DNA of 64,000 bases from an uncultured delta proteobacterium (GTDB taxonomy: Bacteria > Desulfobacterota > Desulfobulbia > Desulfobulbales > Desulfocapsaceae), in NCBI GenBank assembly GCA_903901335.1, contig CAIUQR010000065.1:68667-132666 (forward strand). Direction: 5' to 3'. Every line of letters begins with the position of its first letter. The stretch's first letter is position 1. The position numbers and the translations under genes are program-made. The notes under the pieces are model-generated. The model was not told the origin of the DNA, ran no database searches, and saw nothing but the letters and a program-made list of their open reading frames with translations. Shown one piece after another: positions 1-7,594 of this stretch.

Positions 1-357
1 CGGTGGATACGATAAGGCCTTGATCAATTCCCGTATCCTGTCGATCTTGATACTCCCCTGTTCCGGGCGAATGACGACAAAATCGGGGTGGTTCCCGGAA
101 CGGAACTTCCTGCAGGAAGAGCAGTTGCCGCAGGCCGCCCCGTCAAGAGTCTGCCTGCAGTTCAGGGTCGCAGCCATCACCTGGGCAAACAGCTGTTTGC
201 CGACCCCCTCCGGACCCCGGAACAGGTAGGCGTGCGGGGTCCTGCCGGCTGCAAGCGAACGGGTAAGGAGGGTCTTGGCCTTTTCCTGGCCCAGGAGATG
301 GGCAAAGACCGGCGCTATCGCTTGCTGCTCCCTCCCGATCTCGGCCGGATACCCCAT
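1..357 (-). CDS. holB: DNA polymerase III delta' subunit, N-terminal part (runs off the window)
   Basis: Clamp-loader ATPase subunit of the DNA polymerase III holoenzyme. The visible 119 residues contain a Walker A motif (GPEGVGK, about residues 49-55) and a zinc-binding cysteine cluster (C...C..C..C, about residues 71-86), which are typical of the DnaX/HolB AAA+ family. The ATG at 357 is preceded by AAGGAG on the minus strand, 10 bp downstream of the YhaM-like gene, so the two are probably cotranscribed. The C-terminal two thirds lie outside the window. HolB is preferred over DnaX because of the short lead-in before Walker A and the 'LGQEKAKTLL...PHAYLFRGPEG' pattern, but a DnaX paralogue cannot be excluded from this fragment. 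Confidence 0.85.
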   Translation of the reverse strand, partial: MGYPAEIGREQQAIAPVFAHLLGQEKAKTLLTRSLAAGRTPHAYLFRGPEGVGKQLFAQVMAATLNCRQTLDGAACGNCSSCRKFRSGNHPDFVVIRPEQGSIKIDRIRELIKALSYPP

Positions 358-366
358 GCTCACTCC

Positions 367-1386
367 TTAAAAAAGTGACTGCTGTCTGGAAGGCGGCGGT
401 GAATCAACCTGTGCATCCGTTTTTTCTTCCCCCAGACCACAGAGATACAGATACCGCTCCAGCGGACGCTGATATTCGCTCCATTTAAACCCCTCCTCCG
501 TCATCTTCCGGCGCAACTGCTCCATCAGATTCATTTTCGCATCCATCTCATCGATCTGACTGAGCAGAAAGGCCTCGACGGTCATCGGTACCGCAGGTGA
601 TCCGAATTCCTGACGGCCATGATGACTGAGGATCAGATGCTGCAGCTGGATCAACACCTCCGGCGGGAAATCCCGGATGGCGGAGGCCTCGGCTGCAACC
701 AGTTCGCTGCCGATCACCAGATGCCCCTTCAGGCGGCCTTCAGGGGTGTATTCAATAAGCCCCATCTCACTCTGCAATTCTTTCAGCTTGCCGATATCAT
801 GGAGCAGAACGCCTGCCAAGAGCAGAGAACGGTCAACCCCTTGGTAATGGGAGGAGAGGAAATCCGCAAGCCGGGCCATGGACAGGCAATGTTCGAGCAG
901 GCCGCCGACGTAGGCATGATGAATTCCCTTTGCCGCCGGGGCCGCCTGGAAGGCCTCCCAGAGGTCCCCCTTCTTGAAAAACCGCTGCAGGAGCTTCTTG
1001 ATAAATGGGTTCTGCACCGAGCGGACGATCTCCTGCAGACCTTCGGCCATGTCATCGAGGTTTCTGGTGCTGACGGCAATGAAATCCGCCCGCTCCACAT
1101 CCTCGGGTTCGAGCCGCTCCACCGCATCAACCTTCAACTGCAGTTTTTCCCGATAGGACTGAACCTGTCCTAAGAGACGGATAAAGCTCCCCGGCTGACA
1201 TTTTTCACCCAGCTGTTGGACATTGTCCCAAACCGGCCCGCTGATCTCTCCACTTTTGTCTGCAACGGTCAGGATCAGATAGGGCTTACCCGCTCTGGTC
1301 TCGGCAAACCTAGCCGATTTCACCAGAAACGGATCATCGATCCGGTCACCATCCTTCAGCTGGTCAACGAAACATCTCTTCGGCAT
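367..1386 (-). CDS. YhaM-like 3'-5' exoribonuclease (OB fold plus HD domain)
   Basis: The 339-residue protein has an N-terminal OB-fold nucleic-acid binding domain (about residues 12-95, 'GKPYLILTVADKSGEI') and an HD metal-dependent phosphohydrolase domain (about 155-290). HD residues are visible at GGLLEH (His166), LLHDIGK (His196, Asp197) and LILSHHG. This architecture is that of YhaM/CbfA, a 3'-5' exonuclease acting on RNA and single-stranded DNA. GAGGAG precedes the ATG at 1386. It lies between ychF (27 bp upstream) and holB (10 bp downstream), so a three-gene minus-strand operon ychF-yhaM-holB is likely. Substrate preference cannot be read from sequence. Confidence 0.85.
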   Translation of the reverse strand: MPKRCFVDQLKDGDRIDDPFLVKSARFAETRAGKPYLILTVADKSGEISGPVWDNVQQLGEKCQPGSFIRLLGQVQSYREKLQLKVDAVERLEPEDVERADFIAVSTRNLDDMAEGLQEIVRSVQNPFIKKLLQRFFKKGDLWEAFQAAPAAKGIHHAYVGGLLEHCLSMARLADFLSSHYQGVDRSLLLAGVLLHDIGKLKELQSEMGLIEYTPEGRLKGHLVIGSELVAAEASAIRDFPPEVLIQLQHLILSHHGRQEFGSPAVPMTVEAFLLSQIDEMDAKMNLMEQLRRKMTEEGFKWSEYQRPLERYLYLCGLGEEKTDAQVDSPPPSRQQSLF

Positions 1387-1413
1387 CCCTGTGAACTCCT
1401 CAGGACAAACCCT

Positions 1414-2511
1414 CTAGACATTGAAGCGAAAGAGTATGGTATCGCCATCGGCGACCACGTATTCCTTGCCCTCTGAGCGCATCAAGCCCTTTTCCTTGGC
1501 ACCGCTCTCACCACCGCAGGCGACATAATCATCATAGGAGATCACCTCGGCACGGATAAAGCCCTTCTCAAAATCGGTATGGATCCGTCCTGCCGCCCCT
1601 GGTGCCTTCGTGCCTTTCTTGATGGTCCAGGCTTTCGTCTCCTTCTCGCCGACCGTAAAAAAGGTCTGCAGCCCGAGCAGCTCATAGCCCGCCTTGATCA
1701 GACGATTCAAGCCCGGCTCGGTCATGCCCATATCGCTCAAAAATTCCTGCCGTTCCTCTTTATCCAGGCGGCTCAGCTCCTGTTCGATACTGCCGGCAAT
1801 GATAACCACCCTGTCGCCATCCTCCCGCGCCGCCGCCTCCAGCTTGCGCACGAACTCGTTGCCGTCCGGCAGGTCATCCTCCGAGACATTGGCAACATAG
1901 AGGACCGGTTTGGCGGTGAGCAGACAGAGCTCCTTTAAAAGATTCTCTTCCAGCTCGCCATCGACAGTCACCTTTCTCGCCGGCTTCCCATCGTTCAGGA
2001 CAGCCTGGATCCTCTCCAGAAAGGCAGCCTGGGCCTTGAAGGTCTTATCGCCTGATTTCGCCTGGGTAAGAGTCTTCTTCAAGCGGTTTTCAACGGTATC
2101 GAGATCGGCCAGGATCAGCTCCATGGTCACGACCTCCCGGTCCCGGTCAGGATCTACACCACCATCCACATGGACAATATTCTCGTCCTCAAAACAGCGG
2201 ATCACATGGACGATCGCATCGACCTGCCGGATATGCCCGAGAAACTGGTTGCCCAGTCCCTCTCCTTGGCTTGCCCCCTTGACCAGACCAGCGATATCGA
2301 CAAATTCCATCTGGGTTGCCACCTTCTTTTTGGTGGCAACCATCTCAGAGAGCACGTCCAGGCGCGGATCCGGCATCGGCACCATGCCGACATTCGGTTC
2401 AATAGTGCAGAAGGGATAATTTTCGGCATCGATCCCGGCCGCCGTCAATGCATTGAAAATAGTCGATTTCCCTACATTTGGCAAGCCGACAATACCACAA
2501 CGAAAACCCAT
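1414..2511 (-). CDS. ychF: Redox-regulated ATPase YchF (Obg family)
   Basis: P-loop NTPase of the Obg/HflX superfamily that prefers ATP and binds ribosomes. At 365 residues it matches the usual length (about 363). The G1 loop GLPNVGKS is at residues 8-15, the G3 region reads DIAGLVKGASQGEG, and a C-terminal TGS domain starts near residue 280 ('FFTVGEKETKAWTIKKGTKAPGAAG'-like, typical of YchF). The first ATG gives the canonical MGFRCGIVGLPNVGKS start. It heads the ychF-yhaM-holB run on the minus strand and is divergent from the deaminase gene at 2725. Confidence 0.95.
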   Translation of the reverse strand: MGFRCGIVGLPNVGKSTIFNALTAAGIDAENYPFCTIEPNVGMVPMPDPRLDVLSEMVATKKKVATQMEFVDIAGLVKGASQGEGLGNQFLGHIRQVDAIVHVIRCFEDENIVHVDGGVDPDRDREVVTMELILADLDTVENRLKKTLTQAKSGDKTFKAQAAFLERIQAVLNDGKPARKVTVDGELEENLLKELCLLTAKPVLYVANVSEDDLPDGNEFVRKLEAAAREDGDRVVIIAGSIEQELSRLDKEERQEFLSDMGMTEPGLNRLIKAGYELLGLQTFFTVGEKETKAWTIKKGTKAPGAAGRIHTDFEKGFIRAEVISYDDYVACGGESGAKEKGLMRSEGKEYVVADGDTILFRFNV

Positions 2512-2724
2512 AACACCAACTCCTTATATATTCGACCCAGGGCAGAAAAGACCACCTGCGCCGATCTGACATCTTTCTCTTGGAGACAGGCAAAGCCATC
2601 TGATACCCGCTCTCTCTTGCAGACAAAAAATTCAAAAAGAAGTAGTATACTCTGCAGGCCGGAAAATGCCCATGTTTTTCAAGAATGCAGGTTGACACAA
2701 GAATTCTTTTCGTCCCAAAAATCA

Positions 2725-4050
2725 ATGCCAGATACAACCCTGATCACAAACTGTACCCTCCTGACTGAGACTTCCTCCCCCCTTATCGCCAATGGATTTC
2801 TGCAGATCGCAGGCAGTCTTATCAGCGACCTCGGAGATATGAGCCGGATGCCATCGGCAGAAGGCGCCGCCATCATCGATGCCGACCGGAAGCTGCTGAT
2901 GCCCGGACTGATCAACGGCCACAACCACTGCGCGATGACCCTTTTCCGAGGGCTTGCCGACGATCTTGAGCTTACGGCCTGGCTCCACGACCACATCTTT
3001 CCGGCAGAGGCCGCCCACGTCAATCCGGAGATGGTCTACTGGTGCGCGAAACTGGCCGCAGCCGAGATGCTCTTATCGGGCACCACCACCGTCGCCGACG
3101 GCTATTTTCATGCCGATGCGGTGGCCCGGGCCTGCCGGGATACCGGACTGCGGGCGGTCGTCGGTCACGGCATCATCGATTTTCCGGCCCCCGGCGTCCC
3201 TGACCCCGCCCGGAATGTAGAGACCGTGTCTGGGTTCATCGACGATTGGGCAGGAAGGGATCCGCTGATCACCCCGGCAGTCTTTGCCCATTCAGCCTAT
3301 ACCTGTTTGCCTGCAACGCTGATCAAGGCTAAAAACCTGGCCGACGAGAACGAGATCCGCTTCTTTATCCACCTGGCCGAGAGCCGGCAGGAGGCCGGAA
3401 TGCTGATCGATCCCCGCGGGACGAGTCCGGTCAGGCATCTTAAGGCACTCGGCCTGCTCGACTCGAACACCGTCTGTGTGCACAGCGTCTGGCTCGACGA
3501 TGAGGATCTCGATATCCTTGCCGCCACAGGCGCCCATGTGGTGACCTGCCCGCAGAGCAACCTGAAGCTCGCTTCGGGGACCGCCAGGGTCGCCCGGATG
3601 CTTGGCCGCGGCATTCGTGTCGGGCTCGGTACCGACGGCTGCGCCAGCAATAACAGCCTGGACATGTTTCGGGAGATGGATATGCTGGCCAAGATCCAGA
3701 AACTGCAGACCCTCGACGCAACCGCCCTGCCGGCCCGGCAAGCCCTGAGGTGCGCAACCACCGGGAATGCCGCACTGCTCGGTCTTCCGGGGCTCGGGAG
3801 GCTCGCCGTCGGCTCCCCGGCCGATCTCCTCCTTTTAAACCTTAAAGCCCCGCATCTGAGGCCATTCTATAACCAGGACCTTCTGGTCTATGCAGGCAAG
3901 GGCAGTGATGTTCACACCGTAATCGTTGATGGCAGGATTGTTGTGGAGGACAGAAAACTCCTGGCCTTTGATCTCGAAGAAACCTTTTCAGAAGTTGACA
4001 AAATTGCTTTGTCTCTTCGAAAAAAACAGCATAGTCTGCAACCACTTTAG
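2725..4050 (+). CDS. mtaD: 5-methylthioadenosine/S-adenosylhomocysteine deaminase (amidohydrolase)
   Basis: Cytosolic metal-dependent deaminase that converts MTA, SAH or adenosine-type nucleosides to the inosine forms, part of methionine-cycle salvage. Signature motifs are GHNHCAMTLFRG (metal ligands His66 and His68), the later His of FFIHLAES, and the GTDGCASNNSLD loop holding the catalytic Asp. The open frame extends upstream to 2170 as a shadow of ychF; the ATG at 2725 starts the usual MPDTTLITNC N-terminus and gives 441 residues, the normal family length. The next gene starts 10 bp downstream. TrzA/AtzB-type hydrolases share the fold, so the exact substrate is inferred from resemblance. 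Confidence 0.88.
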   Translation: MPDTTLITNCTLLTETSSPLIANGFLQIAGSLISDLGDMSRMPSAEGAAIIDADRKLLMPGLINGHNHCAMTLFRGLADDLELTAWLHDHIFPAEAAHVNPEMVYWCAKLAAAEMLLSGTTTVADGYFHADAVARACRDTGLRAVVGHGIIDFPAPGVPDPARNVETVSGFIDDWAGRDPLITPAVFAHSAYTCLPATLIKAKNLADENEIRFFIHLAESRQEAGMLIDPRGTSPVRHLKALGLLDSNTVCVHSVWLDDEDLDILAATGAHVVTCPQSNLKLASGTARVARMLGRGIRVGLGTDGCASNNSLDMFREMDMLAKIQKLQTLDATALPARQALRCATTGNAALLGLPGLGRLAVGSPADLLLLNLKAPHLRPFYNQDLLVYAGKGSDVHTVIVDGRIVVEDRKLLAFDLEETFSEVDKIALSLRKKQHSLQPL

Positions 4051-4060
4051 AGGACACCTT

Positions 4061-4279
4061 ATGTCAATTAAGGCCATAGCCCTGGAATTATACCGGGCCC
4101 AGCAGAAGGTCAGCGGTCTGGAAAAAGAGCTGGAACAGGCGGCACCTCCGGAAAAGGACCGCATCAAAGACGAGCTGCGAGCAGCGGTCACCGAGATGAA
4201 GCAGATGCGCAGGATGCTTGACGGGGCCAAGGTCGAAAGCCCGTTTACAAACAGGGTACCCGGCAGATATAGCCGTTGA
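4061..4279 (+). CDS. Small coiled-coil protein of unknown function
   Basis: A 72-residue acidic/basic helical protein. Residues 8-58 have heptad-like spacing (ALELYRAQQKVSGLEKELEQ and following), consistent with a short coiled coil; the tail is Arg-rich (NRVPGRYSR). The ATG at 4061 lies 10 bp after the deaminase stop, and the AGAGGAC before it can serve as a ribosome binding site, so it is probably cotranscribed with mtaD. I do not recognise the family and assign no function. Codon usage looks like its neighbours. Confidence 0.65.
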   Translation: MSIKAIALELYRAQQKVSGLEKELEQAAPPEKDRIKDELRAAVTEMKQMRRMLDGAKVESPFTNRVPGRYSR

Positions 4280-4443
4280 ACTCGTCCGGCAGACCCGCTC
4301 TTTCTTTCCACCGCCACGGGCGCCACCTGCACCATTTTCCGCTTTCCCACAATCCTGTTTACAACTTCCCCGCTGCGTGAGTATAATTGCGACTTTTCGT
4401 TTCCAGATATTCATTTAAGCCGGGCAGGAGCCATAAGACGACA

Positions 4444-5001
4444 ATGGAAAGTCAAATGATCATATCCGTGATGTCCAAGGACAGACCCGGTATCATCGCC
4501 GATGTGACCGGAGCTATCTTTGAACTGGAAGGCGATCTGGCCGACCTGAACCAATCTGTTTTGTGCGGCTACCTGACTATGATCCTGATCGCCACCTTCA
4601 ACAGTTCCATCACCCCCGAGGATGTGATAGCTAAACTCTCCCACACCACATCGGAGGAAAAATTCGATGTGCTGGTGAAAAAAGTGGACACCCCTATAGA
4701 GATTCTGAAGGCCCGGATGCCCGAAAAGACCTATATCCTGACTGCTCAGGGCAAGAATAAAAGCGGTCTGGTTCACGGCATCAGCTCGTTTTGTTATGAG
4801 CGCGGTATCAATATCCTCGACCTGGCAACAACACTTGCCGACGATCAGTATACGATGATCCTCCAGCTTGACCTCAGCCATATCGCAGCCATCAAGGATG
4901 TCCGTGACGATCTGGCTGGATATGCCGACAAGACAGGCCTGCGGATCGTCCTGCAGCATAATGATATCTTCCGGGTCACCCACGAGATATCGATGAAATA
5001 A
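4444..5001 (+). CDS. Tandem ACT-domain protein (GcvR / UPF0237 type)
   Basis: A 185-residue cytosolic protein with two ACT domains, about residues 5-75 (IISVMSKDRPGIIADVTGAI) and 95-170 (YILTAQGKNKSGLVHGISSF). Both have the DRPGI/KSGLV turn where amino acids or other small ligands bind. The frame is open to 4387, but the ATG at 4444 starts the conserved N-terminus; an internal ATG at 4456 is an alternative. It sits 50 bp upstream of a UPF0210 gene. This ACT (UPF0237) plus UPF0210 pairing is a widespread conserved two-gene unit whose biochemical role I do not know to be settled, so a sensor role for the partner is inference. Confidence 0.8.
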   Translation: MESQMIISVMSKDRPGIIADVTGAIFELEGDLADLNQSVLCGYLTMILIATFNSSITPEDVIAKLSHTTSEEKFDVLVKKVDTPIEILKARMPEKTYILTAQGKNKSGLVHGISSFCYERGINILDLATTLADDQYTMILQLDLSHIAAIKDVRDDLAGYADKTGLRIVLQHNDIFRVTHEISMK

Positions 5002-5051
5002 TCAAACAATCGGCAAGCCCCCCAGCAATCAGGACAGGAGAATTTCAGAAA

Positions 5052-6431
5052 ATGCTACGCTCAGACCAGATCCTCGCCACCGTCGAGATGATTCAGAAGG
5101 AAAATCTCGATGTCCGCACCGTCACGATGGGCATCAACCTCTTGGACTGCCGGGGTGGTAATATTAAAGAGACCTGCGCCCGGATCGAGAAAAAGATTAC
5201 TCATCTCGCCGGTGAATTCGTCCCGACCTGCGATCTGGTCAGCCGCAGACTGGGGATCCCGATCGTCAACAAACGGATATCGATCACCCCCATCGCCTTT
5301 GTCGGCGCTGGCTTTGAAAGAGGCGACTTCGTCGAACTGGCAAAGGCCCTGGATCGCGCCGCGGGACTGGTAGGCGTGGATATCCTGGGCGGCTTTTCGG
5401 CCCAGGTCGAGAAAGGGATGACCACAACCGACCGGGAATATATCGCCTCCATCCCCGAGGCCCTGGCGGTCACATCCAAGGTCTGCGCCTCGATCAACAT
5501 CGGCAGCAGCCAGAAGGGCATTAACATGGACGCCCTGGATATGGTCGGCAGAACGGTGAAGGAACTGGCCGAGAGAACAAAAGCCCAGAACGGGTTCGGG
5601 GCGGCAAAATTCGTCGTCTTCTGCAACCAGCCGGGCGACAACCCCTTCATGGCCGGGGCAATTCATGGTCTTGAGGAGGCTGATGCGGTCCTGAATGTCG
5701 GTGTCTCCGGTCCAGGTGTCATCGCCCGGGCCCTGGAACGCCTGATCAGCACCAACGGGGCTGAAAATCTCCGCCTAGACGACCTTGCCGAAGAAATCAA
5801 ACAGACGACTTTCAGGGTCACCCGCTGCGGGGAGCTGGTCGGCCGCCAGGTCTCGAAGGCACTGGGCATCGAATTCGGCGTGGTCGACCTTTCCCTGGCC
5901 CCTACGCCTACCGTCGGAGACTCGGTCGGCGAGATCCTGCATATCCTGGGCGTCGATGCCATCGGCGCCCCCGGCTCCACCGCCATACTGGCCATGTTGA
6001 ACGATGCGGTCAAAAAAGGCGGGCTGTTTGCCAGTAAGACCGTGGGAGGTTTGAGCGGCGCCTTCATCCCGGTCATGGAGGATGCACTCCTGGCTGAGGC
6101 GGTTGGCCGTGGAGAACTGTGTCTTGAAAAACTCGAGGCGATGACCTGCGTCTGTTCGGTCGGCCTCGATATGGTCGCCATCCCCGGATCGGTGGATGCT
6201 GAGACGATCTCCGCAATTATTGCCGATGAGATGGCGATCGGGATGATCAACAACAAGACGACCGCCGCCCGGCTCATCCCGGTGCCGGGCAAAGAGGCCG
6301 GAGACATTGTCAGCTTCGGCGGACTGTTCGGGGCAAGCCCGATCATGCCGATAAGAAATGTCGGCAAATCGAGCCGGTTTATCGCCTGGGGAGGCCGGAT
6401 GCCGGCCCCGATCCACAGCTTTAAGAATTGA
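5052..6431 (+). CDS. UPF0210 / PFL-like family protein (DUF711)
   Basis: A 459-residue protein matching the UPF0210 family, which has a pyruvate-formate-lyase-like ten-stranded barrel. Recognisable features are the N-terminus RSDQILATVEMIQKENLDVRTVTMGINLLDC, the Gly-rich VGVSGPGVIARALE stretch, and the C-terminal GGLFGASPIMPIRNVGKSSRFIAWGGRMPAP block (quoted in parts). Catalytic activity has not been assigned to the family as far as I know. It follows the ACT protein and is separated by only one base from the downstream glycosyltransferase, so the three are probably one operon. The length equals the family norm and no defect is visible. Confidence 0.85.
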   Translation: MLRSDQILATVEMIQKENLDVRTVTMGINLLDCRGGNIKETCARIEKKITHLAGEFVPTCDLVSRRLGIPIVNKRISITPIAFVGAGFERGDFVELAKALDRAAGLVGVDILGGFSAQVEKGMTTTDREYIASIPEALAVTSKVCASINIGSSQKGINMDALDMVGRTVKELAERTKAQNGFGAAKFVVFCNQPGDNPFMAGAIHGLEEADAVLNVGVSGPGVIARALERLISTNGAENLRLDDLAEEIKQTTFRVTRCGELVGRQVSKALGIEFGVVDLSLAPTPTVGDSVGEILHILGVDAIGAPGSTAILAMLNDAVKKGGLFASKTVGGLSGAFIPVMEDALLAEAVGRGELCLEKLEAMTCVCSVGLDMVAIPGSVDAETISAIIADEMAIGMINNKTTAARLIPVPGKEAGDIVSFGGLFGASPIMPIRNVGKSSRFIAWGGRMPAPIHSFKN

Positions 6432-6432
6432 C

Positions 6433-7170
6433 ATGCTGACCCTTGTCATCCCCTGCTTTAACGAGGCAGACCGGCTCGATCAGGGCTCTTTTATCGAATT
6501 CAGCGAACAGAATCCAAATGTTACGTTTCTTTTCGTCGACGACGGCAGCACCGATACAACGGCAGCCATGGTCTCGTCAATGATCATGCAGGCAGGCTCC
6601 CGGATGAGCTTGTTGCGCCTTCCTGAGAACAGAGGCAAGGCAGAGGCGGTCCGCTCTGGAGTTCTCCGGGCGTTGGCAGAGGAGTCTGAGGGATATGTCG
6701 GTTATTGGGATGCGGATCTCGCTACCCCCCTTGACGCCATCCATGACCTGATGGGTGCAGCCTTGGCAGTCCCCGCAAGACGATTTGTCTGCGGTTCCCG
6801 GATTCGCCGGATGGGAGCCAGAATAGAACGTCGCTGGCTGCGCCATTATTTCGGCAGAGTTGTCGCCACCGCCGCCAGTACTCTCCTGAATCTCCCCTTT
6901 TACGACACCCAATGCGGCGCCAAACTTATTGCAAGAGACCTCGCTGCTCAGATTTTCGGGCAACCATTCATCTCCCGGTGGCTTTTTGACCTGGAGTTAA
7001 TTGCCCGGACCATTGAAACCATGGACCGTCCCGAGGCCTGCCGCACCATCTATGAAGTGCCTCTCAGGGAGTGGAGAGATATCGGAGAATCCAAAATCAA
7101 GCTCTCTTACCTGCCAAGAATTCCTTACGAGCTTTTTCGTATACGACGAGTCTATCGTCATTCACTGTAG
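6433..7170 (+). CDS. Family 2 glycosyltransferase (dolichyl-phosphate glucosyltransferase-like)
   Basis: A 245-residue GT-A fold glycosyltransferase. The N-terminus is LTLVIPCFNEADRL, followed by FLFVDDGSTD (nucleotide-sugar binding) and GYWDADLATPLD (the DxD-type metal site). These match the ALG5/DPM1-like branch that transfers a sugar from a nucleotide donor to polyprenyl phosphate. No C-terminal membrane segments are present. The ATG at 6433 follows the UPF0210 stop by one base, which suggests translational coupling. This is the last gene before the accessory island; the island's first stop codon is at 7262 on the other strand. The sugar and acceptor are unknown. Confidence 0.8.
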   Translation: MLTLVIPCFNEADRLDQGSFIEFSEQNPNVTFLFVDDGSTDTTAAMVSSMIMQAGSRMSLLRLPENRGKAEAVRSGVLRALAEESEGYVGYWDADLATPLDAIHDLMGAALAVPARRFVCGSRIRRMGARIERRWLRHYFGRVVATAASTLLNLPFYDTQCGAKLIARDLAAQIFGQPFISRWLFDLELIARTIETMDRPEACRTIYEVPLREWRDIGESKIKLSYLPRIPYELFRIRRVYRHSL

Positions 7171-7261
7171 GCGGCTTCATCTCAATTTGTATTCCAGCAG
7201 CTTCTCTGTCACTGCGTGAATTATTGAGCCCCGCCTCTTATTCCTCCTTTTTTATTCGCTC

Positions 7262-7594
7262 TTATCTTACAACGGCAACACGAACGGCCATCACCTGTAC
7301 TGGGGGGACATCCTTTTCCCACGGACGTCTTAAAACAAATCGTACCTCAGCTTTTCCCAACTCCAGTGCTTCGATGATAAAATTATGTTCCACACTGTAA
7401 GTTTGCAGCACCGAGGCCTCAACAATAGAGGATAACCCCGGAGGGGCCTGGTAAACGCGAATTACACCTTCAGGCCCATATACTTCAAACTCCCAGGCGT
7501 ATCCCGCGCTACCAAGGCTCCCAAGGGCCTGGTGACATTTATCACCGGGGTGAAGTTCGATCTCAGACGATGCTTCCAAATATAATCCCCTCAT
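7262..7594 (-). CDS. Chagasin-like (MEROPS I42) cysteine peptidase inhibitor, copy 1
   Basis: A small protein (about 110 residues) matching the chagasin/ICP family of papain-peptidase inhibitors. Three loops insert into the papain cleft in known members. Here the GSAGYAWEF stretch corresponds to the NPTTGY/F-W loop, and VRFVLRRPWEKD carries the near-invariant RPW loop; the middle GxGG loop is not obvious (EHNF region). No signal peptide is seen. The gene overlaps the 3' end of the upstream C1A peptidase gene by about 32 bp, implying translational coupling; earlier ATG codons at 7609 and 7639 are possible starts. The overlap and order suggest that it inhibits the peptidase it follows. Confidence 0.72.
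   Translation of the reverse strand: MRGLYLEASSEIELHPGDKCHQALGSLGSAGYAWEFEVYGPEGVIRVYQAPPGLSSIVEASVLQTYSVEHNFIIEALELGKAEVRFVLRRPWEKDVPPVQVMAVRVAVVR

Noticed and set aside
2170..2724. N-terminal extension of the deaminase frame
   Set aside because: It is the antisense shadow of ychF, and the real family N-terminus begins at 2725.
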